The translations under genes were made by a program, and so were the position numbers. The notes under the pieces were generated by a model. That model did no database searches. It saw only the letters and a program-made list of their open reading frames with translations, and was not told the origin of the DNA. This document shows positions 19,901-30,895 of a stretch of 64,000 nucleotides of DNA, in pieces; position 1 is the stretch's first letter; each line of letters opens with the position of its first letter. This DNA comes from Patiria pectinifera (lineage: Eukaryota > Echinodermata > Asteroidea > Valvatida > Asterinidae), in contig CM057135.1 of NCBI GenBank assembly GCA_029964075.1, positions 9,326,863 to 9,390,862 of the forward strand, in the 5' to 3' direction.

Positions 19901-21533
19901 TGTAACCAGGTCGGGTTTCAGTACTTACTTTTACCCGACAGGTTCCTTACTCCAGCATTCATTTAATAACTTTTGTAATTTCGTGTTTGTGTCGATTCAC
20001 ATGTGAGCAGCCATTGCGATTATGCTTTTTGCCTAGCACCCTCTCGCGGCCAACTAAACTTTTTTTTTACAGCGCGCGCCGCCTAGAATTTTACTCAACT
20101 ATGTGATGGGCGTAGCGAGCATGCGAGTTTTGCATTCCACCGCGCTTTGTTTAAGAGGAATAGCCGACATTCCGGGCGTTTCGGTATAGTTTTCTTGAAG
20201 GGCTAGCTGCGAAATACTTTGATTTAGATCCAACACATCTTGCAAACAGACCATCTTTTACCAGCATCTTACACTCTCCACTTTTACTGAAATTTTGAGA
20301 GAGGCTCCCAATAGCAGTAGAATATTTACATCTTCATTGTATTTTCACTGCTGATCGTCGATTTTTACATCGGACACGGAGTAGGCATAAGCGTAGATCC
20401 TCCCAAGTGGTGAGTAAATCCCTTGTTTGATATTTAACCTTTTTATGCCTAAAACATTTTTATGCCTGAATCTTTTTATGCCATCATGTATGCAACATTC
20501 TGGTCTTTTGTATGCTTGGTTTATTGCCAGAAATTAAGGCCGTCAAAACGGACACGGCCTGAAATTTGCCTTGCGATCACGACGGATTAACTTTTGAAAT
20601 CAATCTGTCGTCGTGATTTGCAAGTATTTTTGAGAATTAGTTTTTCCCTATAAATGATTCTCCATTTAACTCTTGCATGAGATGGCAAAAAGGATTTTCT
20701 GTTGACTATATTTTATACTTTGAACATTTCGGGTAAACTAGGTCGATTTATTTAAATACAATTTCCTGCTATTTTAATATTTTTCGGCAATTCCGGAAAA
20801 CAATGTTATCATGTACTTCATATTTTGTGAATTTCCATTTTTCCTTTTTGAAACAAACACAAATTGGAACTTCTGAGCAACCTGAATATGCAAATAACTT
20901 CAACTTAAATTTTAGTGTTGCTACATGTATAATATTTACGTTCTCATGTATCATTTAAAATAGACTTTCCCATTTTCCCAAAACTATCAGTTTTCTATTG
21001 CTATGATCATTCGGGAATTCGTTATTAGAGCATGGTATTATATTCTTATTTCATTTTATAACATAACTTGGTGAATAATTCATTTCTATTTTCGGATTTA
21101 AAATTACACTACATGTATATAAAATATTCATATTCTTGCATAATTGCCATTTAAATAATTCTCCATTTGGGCAACAGTCATTTTATGCCATAGTAATTTC
21201 CATAATTCATTAGTCATTTATTGTTTTTATACATTTCAGATACCATCCTTGGAGTGACAGTTCACCACCCTATCTTCCCTATTTGACTGTCGTTTTTATA
21301 CACCCAACAAAGTTTCATTTTTATATACCCAACAAAGTTTGATTAACCCAAAGTTAATATATATACTGTAATTCTTGTGTAAATACCTAATCATTTGTAT
21401 ATATAAATTGTCTCAAATAAACCATTTCATATTATTGAGACTACAGAAACTTCGCTCCACCATTTTTAGTGGAACCACTCGGACATAAGGAGAGTGCCCC
21501 ATTTTAAAACTAATTCCACTCTCCCCGGTTACA
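19901..21533. mobile_element. Solo LTR of a retrotransposon
   Basis: Begins TGTAACC and ends GGTTACA, with a 4-bp duplication AATG at 19897-19900 and 21534-21537. Near the end are TATATATAAATTG and CAAATAAACC (TATA- and poly(A)-like signals), as in LTR U3-R-U5 layout. No coding frame is inside. It interrupts the start of the membrane-protein gene. The left border overlaps an open reading frame that runs a further 15 codons into the LTR, so the border rests on the TG...CA ends and the duplication. Confidence 0.7.
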
Positions 21534-21550
21534 AATGCCTTATTATTCAT

Positions 21551-21565
21551 GTTTTAATATAAAAA
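21551..21565 (-). promoter_or_regulatory. TATATTAAA start-proximal motif (membrane-protein gene)
   Basis: On the minus strand TTTTTATATTAAAAC directly precedes an ATG at 21548-21550. The same core stands before the starts at 22785, 29764 and 33180. Confidence 0.5.
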
Positions 21566-21575
21566 CATTTTAAAA

Positions 21576-22743
21576 TTAAAAGATCTCCAACTCTATCATT
21601 ATACTCACACCCTTGTTGTTGATGATCTGTCCTTTTTCTCCTATGATTGAAAATGTCAGTTTGTCGATTATACCGTTTTTAAGTTTCTTGAAATCTTCGA
21701 CTCTATCAGGCTCGGGTTGGCGCGTAGCCACGGGTACGATTTTCAAGATGTCAGAAGGACGACCATCGAGGAAATGTTCACTCGTACTTAATTGCGGGCA
21801 GCGAATAAACAAAAATTTAAACGGATTAACGTTGTAAGACCCTGTATACACCACTTTGGGTATCAGTCTTCCTTTGGGTAAATTAAGTAATCGAGAGACT
21901 TCTCTGTTTAAGCGCAATTTGAGATTGACGTCGGTTACCACCAACGTCACATTTTTAGATTCTCTAAATATTCTAAGACTTACCCCGGGTAAAGAATTTA
22001 AAATGAAATCGAACCAATCGACGTCGTACAACCCCGGTGGGATGGTGACCGAACCGGTGACTCCAGCTGGTAACTGTGCTAAATGACTCGGATAAATAAA
22101 ATCTAAATCATCACCAGATATGATAAGACTCCCCCGTATTGTTATCCCAGCTTGCCTAATTTCTCTCGCTCTAGGTTTGCTTATTGTACCTTGGATATAT
22201 TCTAGCGCTATCCTTTTACCTTCCTCGATGTGCCTCCATCTGTCATATAAGATGTTTGCCAAAAACTTTAAGCGTATTGCGTTGTGCACCTGTAATTGGT
22301 CTTATTTGCAATTTATCGATTAAAAGTGCTTGTTTTATAGAAAGTTGTTTTTTTTCTTCTTTGAGTAATTCTAAGGCAGAGTCTAGTCTCTCTTCTCCAT
22401 ACGCTTCTATAAGATCGTTTATAACTCTATTGAAAGTATTTTCGTCGTTAATTAAATAGTCGTAGGGCAAATCACCTATCAACGATTCGATAAAATCTCT
22501 ATCTTTTCTTATTAGTGCGTCGGGGTCTAAACTATACCCATGCACTCCAACAGGAGGTTCTCTTTCAGCGGGTCTCCCATCTATATGCGTATACCAATCA
22601 ATCTCCGTGGCGCTGGAAATATTAAAATATCCGGGGTTAAACATCACCCTTTTTACACGTACAGATTTTTGACCGTTTAGATTATTTACAACGTCTTCTA
22701 ATTTAAACGTCTGCTCATTTTGAAACAAGTGAAACGAATGCAC
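21576..22743 (-). pseudogene. Penton-like minor capsid protein of element 2
   Basis: Two overlapping frames form one gene. The N-terminal part (22243-22743, starts MHSFHLFQNEQTFKLEDVV) has a WYTHIDGRPAEREPPVGVHG block and a helical region. The C-terminal part (21576 to about 22250) has IKISGDD-like SLIISGDDLDFIYPSHLAQL, TIPPGLYDVDWFDFILN, LNREVSRLLNLPKG, FKFLFIRCPQL and a final strand NNKGVSIMIELEIF. The order of strands, with an 'IRC' strand followed by a final 'G-V-x-I-x-L' strand, is that of Polinton pentons. The N-terminal half is longer than in element 1. The frame changes near 22250. It is divergent from the next gene, with a 41-bp spacer. Confidence 0.65.
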
Positions 22744-22784
22744 TTATTTTAAAGTCTTTTTATATTAAAACTAAAATTAAAATA
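22744..22784. promoter_or_regulatory. 41-bp divergent promoter region
   Basis: The only DNA between the divergent starts at 22743 (minus) and 22785 (plus). It contains CTTTTTATATTAAAACTA, with the shared TATATTAAA core 15 bp before the plus-strand ATG. Confidence 0.5.
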
Positions 22785-23475
22785 ATGAGTGATTTTAATT
22801 CGTTAAAAAAGCAGATACAATCGATAGCTGATCAGGTAACGAAACAAATAAATCAAAATGTAGCCAAGGCAACCGAGCTAAAGCATCAAGTTGCACCCCA
22901 AGCAAAGTTTTTTAACAGCACTAAACCCAGTGAACTAGAAGTTATAGTTAATAATACCAACGGGTTTTTAACCTTGTTTCCCGACTTAACCTCGGACTAT
23001 AAATTGCCTCGCATCAAAACGGATGAGGATGTACATCGTTGGAAATCACACCCCATGTCGTTTTATCAAAATCAGTTAAATTTTGCGATCTACTGCGCTA
23101 CTACGGGCTGCGGTGTTGGATTTGATCTTTTAAACGCGAGCAACCGTTACGTTTGGGCCATCTTTAACTTTCATTTGTATTTTACGGTTAGAAAGATCCT
23201 GTACGACTTTGCCGCTCCTTTACCGGGGGATGACGCATTTAACGCTCTAGACAACAGTTATAATCACAGAGCATTTACCGATACCTGTTTGTTGTTTGGC
23301 ATAGAACAAACAAGTCTTTTAAACAGACGAGAGACACAAATTGTAACGGTTTAGGTACCTCATATATCTTTAATAAAGGCAAGTTTGTGGCGGTTGGTGA
23401 ATACGATAAAGCATTACCCAACAAACCCAACGTTCTTTACGGCGGCTATCACACGGCCGTTTCACTCACATAGAC
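22785..23475 (+). pseudogene. Large structural protein of element 2, N-terminal piece
   Basis: The ATG at 22785 starts MSDFNSLKKQIQSIADQVTK. Later blocks: ELEVIVNNTNGFLTLFPDL, DEDVHRWKSHPMSFYQNQL, GVGFDLLNASNRYVWAIFNF and DTCLLFGIEQT. Near 23345 the frame changes and continues GLGTSYIFNKGKF to a stop near 23473. Sequence of this type occurs, in my recollection, as the first half of a protein of about 450 residues in cnidarian-type Polintons, next to the penton gene. Its function is unknown, though it is probably virion-associated. The second half is at 27380-28240, after a 3.9-kb insertion. Confidence 0.6.
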
Positions 23476-26400
23476 ATAACGTAAATAAAGTTGAGCGATT
23501 TTGTCCGTACAGCGTTTCTTAACTCCAGTGCCGCAAAGTGATGACGTCATGAAATTTTGGAAATCCAAGATGGCGTCCGAAAATTTCACGAAATCAAAAC
23601 ACGAAAAACATGCTCCAAATTTGCCTCGAAATCATGACTTGCACAATGAATTATGGTGCCATACAGTAATTCTGATAGATAACTATAGTTTACACATTTC
23701 GGGAGATTGAGCTGACCCACAAACTTCAGAATATCTGTAAAAATCGGGTTTAATTACGCTTCCTGCGTCAAGTTTTATGTCGCTGTTCGTTTAGAAAGTT
23801 GTTAAAAATCCCCGAGGAAAATCCCGTTTTATTATTGATACAAGGTTTTCCCCAAGTATTCCTTGGTCACTTCTTGTGAATCATGACCAAGTTAAACGAC
23901 TCATGAAATTTCATCTAAAGGACAGCGGTAGATTTTTTTTTAAGAACCGATAAAATACACATGTACTGCCACTTTTCACAGACCACCGCACGGTACACAC
24001 ACATATCACACGGCGCAATAGCTGTAGAACGTTAACGCATGCACACATCGCCGGGGCACGCGCGGCGTTGACACGGCGTTGTCGCCCTGCCCGACCCGCT
24101 GAGCTTCAGCGCAGCGAAGCCGTGCGCTGAAGCTCACAGGCCGGCGGTTTGTTGGGGAAATTCAGCAGAACTCTGGCCAGATCAAGCATGTAAAGAATAA
24201 AAATAGTTTCGTATGGACACCAATATTATTAAGCATGAGCTTTCTACATCAGACTCCTGTTGGTCAGACCTTCTGAAGTTAAATAGTGTTCCACGTTTGC
24301 TTGGAATGGTTTTAACATTGCATGAAAGAAACAATATCCTTCCCCTATTTGCACAGCGTCAGTCTATATCTATGAACTAAAACCACTACTGGTGCAACAC
24401 TTAACACTTCAAACATTTTTCATTAATTGAAAAACTCGAGCAAATGCAGTCCTGCATGTCCACAAGCGTACATCCGAAACCAACTTAATCCAATCACCGA
24501 AACCTCCCGTCCAGTAGGCTTGTGCTTTGGGTCGGGTTAACCAGGCCAAACCGACGGAAACATTATAGATATAATCTGAATCCTGCATTGTGTGAATTTT
24601 CAAACTGTATCCGTCTTTTTTCGGTTTATTTCAAATTTTTAATTTATCTGACTCGACCCGACCCATCGCGACCCAATCTGAGAATTGCAAACATAAAACT
24701 GACCAACCCGACTGAAATGATGGACAAACCGAGCCGGCCAGACACGAAGTCAATTTTTGGTCGGGTCGGTTACGGTTTCGAGTCGGTCTGCACAATACTT
24801 CTGTCCAGAACCCTTCCAAGAAGCAAAAGTAACCAGCAAGGTTGCTGAAATCTATGGCCATCACACAGCACATAGAAGTTGCTGCATTCCCCAGAGATAG
24901 TAGAGGCTGCTGCCAGTCACTGAAAGTGGCACAAGCAGAGGCAGACTCCAATATTAGATTAAACAACTGGCAGGGTAATATTCCTGTTTTACTTTATTTC
25001 ATTATTTATGTTGGCTGCCCATTTCGAGAAATCCACTGTCTCCCATTTGTCCCAGTATACCTGAAAAAGACAATCAACATTCACATACACGTAAGAGTCT
25101 TATCGTTTTAAAGTATGGAAAAGTAGGCCTACTTACTTTTTATTAGAAGCGTAATTACTCACTTTAAAAACACAATACTGATAAAACTATTTAACTGAAG
25201 AGAATTTTAGTAGTGTCAACAATTAGTTGATTTTCAGTAAAATTAATATGCAGTTGTATTTCAATTCATAATTTTGGCACTTAGGAGTGTAAACTAGCCT
25301 AGGTCACAATTCTGCCCCTAGGTACAAAATCACAATGATAATGTAAGCACGGATCCAGCCCATTGCAAAATGGCAACAAGGTTGTCCCTAATGCAGTTTC
25401 AGAAGAGACACGGCCATTTTGCATACTGGTTACGGTTCATGTATTGAGTCAGTTTTGCCATGTATTCAACTGCCATCCATGCACAAGAATGTAAATATCA
25501 TTTTCAAAAATAACAAAATGACACCGCACATTTGCAGAGAGGTGATTCAATCATTGGCCATAAATGTGCATTAACATGTAAACCTGTCCGATATTATGGG
25601 AGCGTGAACCAGTCCATCGTATGTGATCATGTGTGACGTGTGAATCCCAAGCCTCAATTCCAGAGTGATTCCTTGGCAAGCAGACAATACTCGGAGGTTC
25701 TGAATGTATTATGTATGCACAGAGTCAGATCAAGGCGGTGCAGGAGAGTGCATTTTTTTGTTCAAATCTAGCAGTGCACATGCCATCACACAGTTTTGCA
25801 CACATTCAGTTACGAAAAATACACCCAACACATGCTCATGTCTGTGTAATCCTGATCCTCCATGCACAAATGTTGGATGGAAGGTTCACTTCCACTGTAT
25901 GGCTCATCACGACAAGTCAACGGCTCACGCCACCATCTCACCAGAGCTCCAGAATATACATGAACCCTCTTCTCAGGAGAATGATACTGCAAACCTCCTG
26001 GAAAATCATAACAAAATGTTTTTTTTCTTCAGAAAACAGGATTACATGTACAATTTTGTTATTACAGGGTGGGGGTGGGCCGGTGGGCATATCGCATGGG
26101 AGAAATGTAGCCATACATTCCAAACTCTACATGTTATACTAAAGCAGTGGTGCATGTACATGATGTATCATGCTTGTCATGATAACAATTAACAATATTC
26201 ATATTACTTGTATGTATATTATTTATTTATGAGGGGGGGGGTGCACAGGTAGGCCTGTGCAAAGTCTTGGCTGAACATTTTTGGAAGCTTTGTGATCCAA
26301 AGAAAAGATCCACTTGTATGGAACAGGAACACACAGAAACAAAACACCCTCATTTAAAAATTGCCCATTTACATGTCCCTGCTGAAGCTGAGGTAATGTG

Positions 26401-27379
26401 TTTACATGTAAATTAAAATGAAATGAATTTGGCAAAGCATGACCGAATAAACATGCAAAACCTGAAATTAATTTAACGTCAAACATTTCAGAATAAGTTC
26501 TGCGAACACGAAAGGTGGCATGAACAATAAAAAAAAAAGAGTAGTCGGACATTTAAGGCCTACCTACTTTCAGTTTCATCATGTTCATGACAGTCAGAAT
26601 CAAATTGTACTGAAATGTTTTCCTCTCTTTTTCTGTGAGTGTCATACTCATATTATAATTCATAGCCTACTGTTTTTTAATTTTACATTGTTTTACCATC
26701 CAATTTAGGCCTTTTTGATGTACTGAAAATCTGTCCCATGTATGATTAAGTTGTAGCACAACACACGACATGTCGTGTACATGTATATCACGCCCACCGG
26801 GCCCGTACGGAGGATCTTCGTCCATGCACGAACCACGGGTGAGGTCCGCACGCGTGCCCGTACACGTACATGTACACGCAAACGGTCGAGTTGTCGCTAA
26901 CCTTCAAGCACTAGGGCTATGCGTGCTGTACACGCGTGTACAATGTACGCGTTACAACAAACCCGACCGTTTGGCATTCCGCACACACACACGAAAATAT
27001 GTCACTTTTTGCATCTAAATATCAACAAATCTACCGCTGTCCTTACCTTCAAACCGAACACATATGCAGCACGTATCTCCAAAACAAAGTTGATGTGGGC
27101 CTTACATCGCAGAAAACCTCTTGTTTGGAGAAAAACACCTTTTAATGTGACAAATTTGTCACATACCCGCACACCGCGGAAATCAGCTCGGCCGAACACC
27201 AGTCTTGCCCTGAGCCGTTTTTAGTTATTTAATATTCATGAGCTGATATTTATATATGGAAATGAGGGGAAAATAACAAACTTTTAAATAAGAAACATTT
27301 TGAACTTTGACCGATTCATCTACCAATCACGCAACCAAAGATTCTAAGATATAAATATTCATAAAATAAAACTCGCTTG
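23476..27379. other. 3.9-kb insertion in the structural gene; no gene recognised
   Basis: The composition changes at both borders, and none of the short open frames resembles a known family. It contains a 14-bp perfect inverted repeat (TGAGCTTCAGCGCA at 24100-24113 and its complement at 24123-24136), a GC-rich patch at 24000-24150, repeated words of the CGGGT(C/T)GG/CCGACCCG kind at 24520-24790, and many ACATGTA words. No target duplication or terminal repeat could be fixed, so the exact borders are uncertain and the insert may be composite. Confidence 0.45.
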
Positions 27380-28240
27380 GCCCGACCCACAGGGAGTGTT
27401 GATGACGTCATTATACGGAGATTTTCGACTGGCGCGATTAGAATGACAGAGGGCGCCTTTATTTTGCGCTGGAACAGCCGTGATCACGGTCTAGACAGTC
27501 CTAAAAAGAGTGGAAGCCTTTACGTTCCTTGGACGGTTATTTACATCGAACAAAATGAATCGGTACAAAAGGCTTGGGTAGATTTTATACCTGACACGAG
27601 TTCGATTACCCCCGCGGGAATCATAAAGATCAACGAATCGATCAGATCTTACGTGTACGCTTTACTCGGTGCGCAGGCTCAAACAAAAACGAGCATTTTA
27701 ACACAAGGCACCGTATTAGATGCTCAGAGACAATTTAACGTCATCGTTGAAGATATCATCAATGCAGTAGACGACATGGAAACGAGTATCAATCAATTTC
27801 AAGACTCTTTGCAGTATGCCAGAACGCCTTTAAATTCTGTCGTAAAACCGGGGTTGTATTTAATTCCATCAGATATGAACTTGAGGGTTGGAACGCACGA
27901 CGGCTATAACAACAATCTTCAAATCGCTACCCAGAGTATGAACACTGGTTTGGTGCCAGATTTAAACGCACAACCTCAACCGGACGACTCTTTTGATGAC
28001 ACCGATGACGTCGCGCCACCAACACCCCCAGAGCCTATGACGAACGATGTTGTATCACCAACACCAGCACCTACACCCTCACCAACACCAGCGCCTACAC
28101 CCTCACCAACACCAGCACCTACAGTTTTAACACAGGAGCCCACGAAACTACAAACTCACCAAGACGAAAAATTATCGTTGACGGTAGGAATATTGGCTAT
28201 CGTTGGTATGGGTATTTTGGCTTACGAGGCAACGCGATAA
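27380..28240 (+). pseudogene. Large structural protein of element 2, C-terminal piece
   Basis: An open frame of 287 codons without a good ATG at its start, consistent with being the second half of the gene begun at 22785. Blocks: FILRWNSRDHG, SLYVPWTVIYIEQNESVQKA, INESIRSYVYALLGAQAQTK, QRQFNVIVEDIINAVDDMET (helical) and GLYLIPSDMNLRVGTHDGY. An acidic stretch follows, then a Pro/Thr low-complexity tract (repeats of PTPAPTPS, about 28045-28125) and a C-terminal transmembrane segment (LTVGILAIVGMGILAYEA). A tail-anchored structural protein is likely. It ends 28 bp before a strong stem-loop. Confidence 0.6.
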
Positions 28241-28267
28241 GTCACACTCTAATCTCACACACTAAAA

Positions 28268-28298
28268 AAGCCTTACCAACTTTGTGCTGGTAAGGCTT
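28268..28298. terminator. Stem-loop between convergent genes
   Basis: AAGCCTTACCA and TGGTAAGGCTT form a perfect 11-bp stem with a 9-nt loop, followed by TTGTTTTTG. It lies between the ends of the plus-strand structural gene (28240) and the minus-strand membrane gene (28332). Because the stem is symmetric, it could serve both transcripts. Confidence 0.65.
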
Positions 28299-28331
28299 AT
28301 TGTTTTTGTTTAAACTTGATTACAACTATAA

Positions 28332-29425
28332 CTACCGTCGTTTTTGCAGGTACGCAAACACCAAGGCTCCCACACCCAAAAACAAAGCCCATACGTGTTC
28401 GGCCAACCACGATACGGACTTACTCAGCGCGTTAAATATCCAACTGAGTACGCTGCCTATGATACCCGGCAGAGCACCCAACGCGCTCACTCCGAGTTGT
28501 TAAAGAACACTCGCAAAATTAGCGAGTTGTTTTGAAATCCACTCTTTGATACCACCTTTTGGTGTTGGTGTTGGTGCTGGTGTTGGCGCTGGTGGGGCAC
28601 CCGCACCTCTCACGCTAGCAACGATGCTACTCACTATCGTGCTGATGGCTAAACTAAAAGCGGCTAAAATACTCACTACGGTCACACCTTGTTCTATAAA
28701 CAGAGTTCTAATCTTTTCTGCCAGAGTCGTGTCGTCGCCTAATATTTTATTAATCGTTTCTTTGATTCTAGCGATCTGACTTTTGAGCTCTCGTTCGGCT
28801 TTTGCGGCTTCTAATCTGGCGGATCGGATCTTTCAACGTTCAAGTCGCTCAATTTATCGTTTAACTCTCGTCGACCCTCTTCGCTGTGAGATTCGTCGAG
28901 TTCTTGTCTCGTGGCTGCAATCTCTCGGTCTAGTTCTGTGAGACGCGATAAATTAAGTTCTAGGTTACCTCTCAACGTCTGAAGAGTTTTGTCTAAACCC
29001 TGGAGTTCACTGTAATTCAATCCTTCAGTTTGAGCGTCGGTGTCGCGTTGTAAATCTTCTATAATCTCGGTTACCTCATCGGTGACGCTGGGTAGTTCTG
29101 TCATGGGGATACTCTCGGGTTGTATCGATCGCAGTTGTTGACTTTGATCGTCACTGAGTGTCTTACGTTCGTAATGCGTAAAGCCTAATTCCTTTCTAAT
29201 AAAATCTCTACCGTTTAAACCCATCTTTCTTACATTTAACTCTATAGTCCTCAGAGTCAAGAATCTGTCTGGTTTTCTTTGATCCGTTAACCTTAGTAAG
29301 CCTTTACCAGTGTCATAAAATAAACCTTCTGTGTTGAGAATAAATTTTTCGTATCTCGGAGATATTGGTTTATTGTATATGCTATAAGTATCGTAAAACT
29401 CATCAACGCGCCCATTAGTGACCAT
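28332..29425 (-). pseudogene. Coiled-coil membrane protein of element 2, frameshifted
   Basis: The ATG at 29423-29425 starts MVTNGRVDEFYDTYSIYNKP, a conserved opening in cnidarian-type Polintons. Later blocks: PRYEKFILNTEGLFYD and FIRKELGFTHYERKTLSDDQ. A long coiled coil follows (LNLSRLTELDREIAATRQEL), then DDTTLAEKIRTLFIEQGVTV and the transmembrane segment VSILAAFSLAISTIVSSIVA. Next come a Pro/Thr tract (APPAPTPAPTPTPKGG), KEWISKQLANF, and a hydrophobic C-terminus with GIIGSVLSWIFNALSKSV and a second membrane segment. Frames change near 28812 and near 28505. The function is unknown. The conserved 'LAEKIRTLF' plus membrane layout suggests a particle or membrane role. Confidence 0.65.
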
Positions 29426-29451
29426 GCTTCTTCCTTGATCTAAAACGTCAT

Positions 29452-29764
29452 CTATGTCGGTAGTAAGGATGGGTGGTACAGGAGTATCAAGTTGTCGTCC
29501 AAATTGGTCTCTGCTACATCATCATCGTCATCGTAATAATCAACGGGGTCAAAGTCAAGTCCTCCCTCGGCCATTTGCGTGGCCAGAGCTCCACTTATAA
29601 TACCCGTCAATTTACCCATATCTTCTACGCTTAGTTTGTTTAAATCCGGCGCTTTCATTTTGAGTAGTTTAGCTCCTACCATGGCGTATCCCATCGAAAA
29701 AAACCGATATGACGGCTCCGTGATAAATCGTATTAGCTATTCCGTTGGTGTCAAAGTTACTCAT
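29452..29764 (-). pseudogene. Small conserved membrane protein of element 2
   Basis: The ATG at 29762-29764 starts MSNFDTNGIANTIYHGAVIS; the frame then shifts near 29700 and continues MGYAMVGAKLLKMKAPDLNK, VEDMGKLTGIISGALATQMA and an Asp-rich tail. The N-terminal 'IYHGAVI' block recurs in related elements, from memory. A hydrophobic N-terminal half suggests a membrane protein. The start is preceded by the shared TATATTAAA motif. Confidence 0.55.
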
Positions 29765-29766
29765 CG

Positions 29767-29778
29767 TTTTTAATATAA
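29767..29778 (-). promoter_or_regulatory. TATATTAAA start-proximal motif
   Basis: On the minus strand TTATATTAAAAACG stands immediately before the ATG at 29762-29764. It is the same core as at 21551, 22757 and 33164. Confidence 0.5.
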
Positions 29779-29796
29779 CAATTTTTAAATTGCTGT

Positions 29797-30012
29797 TTAT
29801 TCCATGTCTAGCGTTTTTGGGGCGATGGGTGTAGTAGATTGCGTGACTACCGGCACTGGCTGTACTACCGGCGCAGTTGCCTTACTTTTTAGTACCAGCA
29901 ACCCCACTCCTATTATGGACGCTACAGCCCCCCACATCACCCAAGAGTTGTAGTCTGGTGAGCTCGTAGCTTCGTCCGATGCTACGTTCATTTTTGCTAA
30001 TTTTAATTTCAT
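29797..30012 (-). CDS. Small single-pass membrane protein (71 aa)
   Basis: An intact frame from the ATG at 30010-30012. A short hydrophilic N-terminus (MKLKLAKMNVASDEATSSPD) is followed by one clear transmembrane segment (WVMWGAVASIIGVGLLVLKS) and a Pro/Thr/Val-rich tail (APVVQPVPVVTQSTTPIAPK). It belongs to the run of minus-strand small genes between the structural genes and the ATPase. No family is recognised. Confidence 0.55.
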   Translation of the reverse strand: MKLKLAKMNVASDEATSSPDYNSWVMWGAVASIIGVGLLVLKSKATAPVVQPVPVVTQSTTPIAPKTLDME

Positions 30013-30064
30013 CTGTCTATTGTGCTCGGCTAAAGCTTTACCCTACTGTATTCGTTTAGGATTT

Positions 30065-30643
30065 TTAGTCTTGGTCACTCTCGTTACCGTCGGTGATGGC
30101 GTTGTTTTTATCGATTGGGGCGTCTCTGTCTTTTCTGATTGAGCTGCAGGCGTTGCTGTCGCTGCTTTCTGATCTTCCATTTATTATATTAGGTTCATTA
30201 CATTTCAAATGTTTTGTTGTGATAATCGTAGCAACTAGGGGTGATATTAAAGTTCCGTACTTGTAACAAACGTCGCTCAACATACCAGCCATACTCGCGC
30301 TTATAATAGGATCAGAACTCAGGTCGTTGGTGAGTTCTTCTTCAGAATCTATAGTGACGTTATATCCTAAAACTTGTACGGGTGTAACAACAGCAAACAC
30401 TCTCGAAAATAGACTTAAAGTGTATTTACCAACGGTTTTAACAATTTCATTTCCAAATTTAGTTTCGTACAGATGATACAGCTTTTCGAGTTCTTTACTG
30501 TCAAGAGCTTCGATATGTTTAACGGTGTATTCCTTTCCCAAGTACTTTCTAGAGTTTCCGGCTGCTACGACACCGCCCAAACGATCTTTATGTTCTGCGT
30601 TGTGATCTTGTTCGTTCGTTAAAGTAAGTTTGAGGTCCTCCAT
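30065..30643 (-). CDS. Conserved protein of element 2 (192 aa), unknown function
   Basis: An intact frame from the ATG at 30641-30643. The opening MEDLKLTLTNEQDHNAEHKD and the block RLGGVVAAGNSRKYLGKEYT are, in my recollection, conserved in a Polinton protein found in many cnidarians. Helical segments (ELEKLYHLYETKFGNEIVKT, then LSLFSRVFAVVTPVQVLG) and a hydrophobic stretch near SPLVATIITTKHLKC follow. The tail is acidic/Ser-rich. The function is unknown. It sits between the ATPase and the small membrane proteins. Confidence 0.6.
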   Translation of the reverse strand: MEDLKLTLTNEQDHNAEHKDRLGGVVAAGNSRKYLGKEYTVKHIEALDSKELEKLYHLYETKFGNEIVKTVGKYTLSLFSRVFAVVTPVQVLGYNVTIDSEEELTNDLSSDPIISASMAGMLSDVCYKYGTLISPLVATIITTKHLKCNEPNIINGRSESSDSNACSSIRKDRDAPIDKNNAITDGNESDQD

Positions 30644-30895
30644 TTAATTAGAAACGAATTTAATTTTGTTGTAGCTTTTGCAACTTTGTTACAAAAGCAA
30701 AGGTATTCATAGGTGTAAAACGATAGATTAAGCGATATGATGATAATAGCCAAAAACTGCAAATACTCAAATATTGCTATCATTTACTTACAACAAAATT
30801 ATTTTGTTGACGTTTGTTGATTAACAAATTGTAATACATGTGTAGCTTGTTGAATAGGTTGTTACTCACCTAGCTATTAATTGTTACTCACCTAG
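30644..30895. other. Intergenic spacer with hairpin and short direct repeat
   Basis: About 250 bp without a gene. GCTTTTG...CAAAAGC (near 30675-30699) can form a small hairpin, and TTGTTACTCACCTAGCTA occurs twice in tandem (about 30859-30895), running up to the ATPase stop codon. Confidence 0.5.

Noticed and set aside
23501..23710. Small plus-strand ORF after 23.5 kb
   Set aside because: Lies in inserted non-coding DNA; no motif, no start context.
26770..27224. Genes in the 26.8-27.2 kb frames of the 3.9-kb insertion
   Set aside because: His/Thr/Val-rich texts come from ACATGTACACG-type repeats; no conserved motif on either strand.
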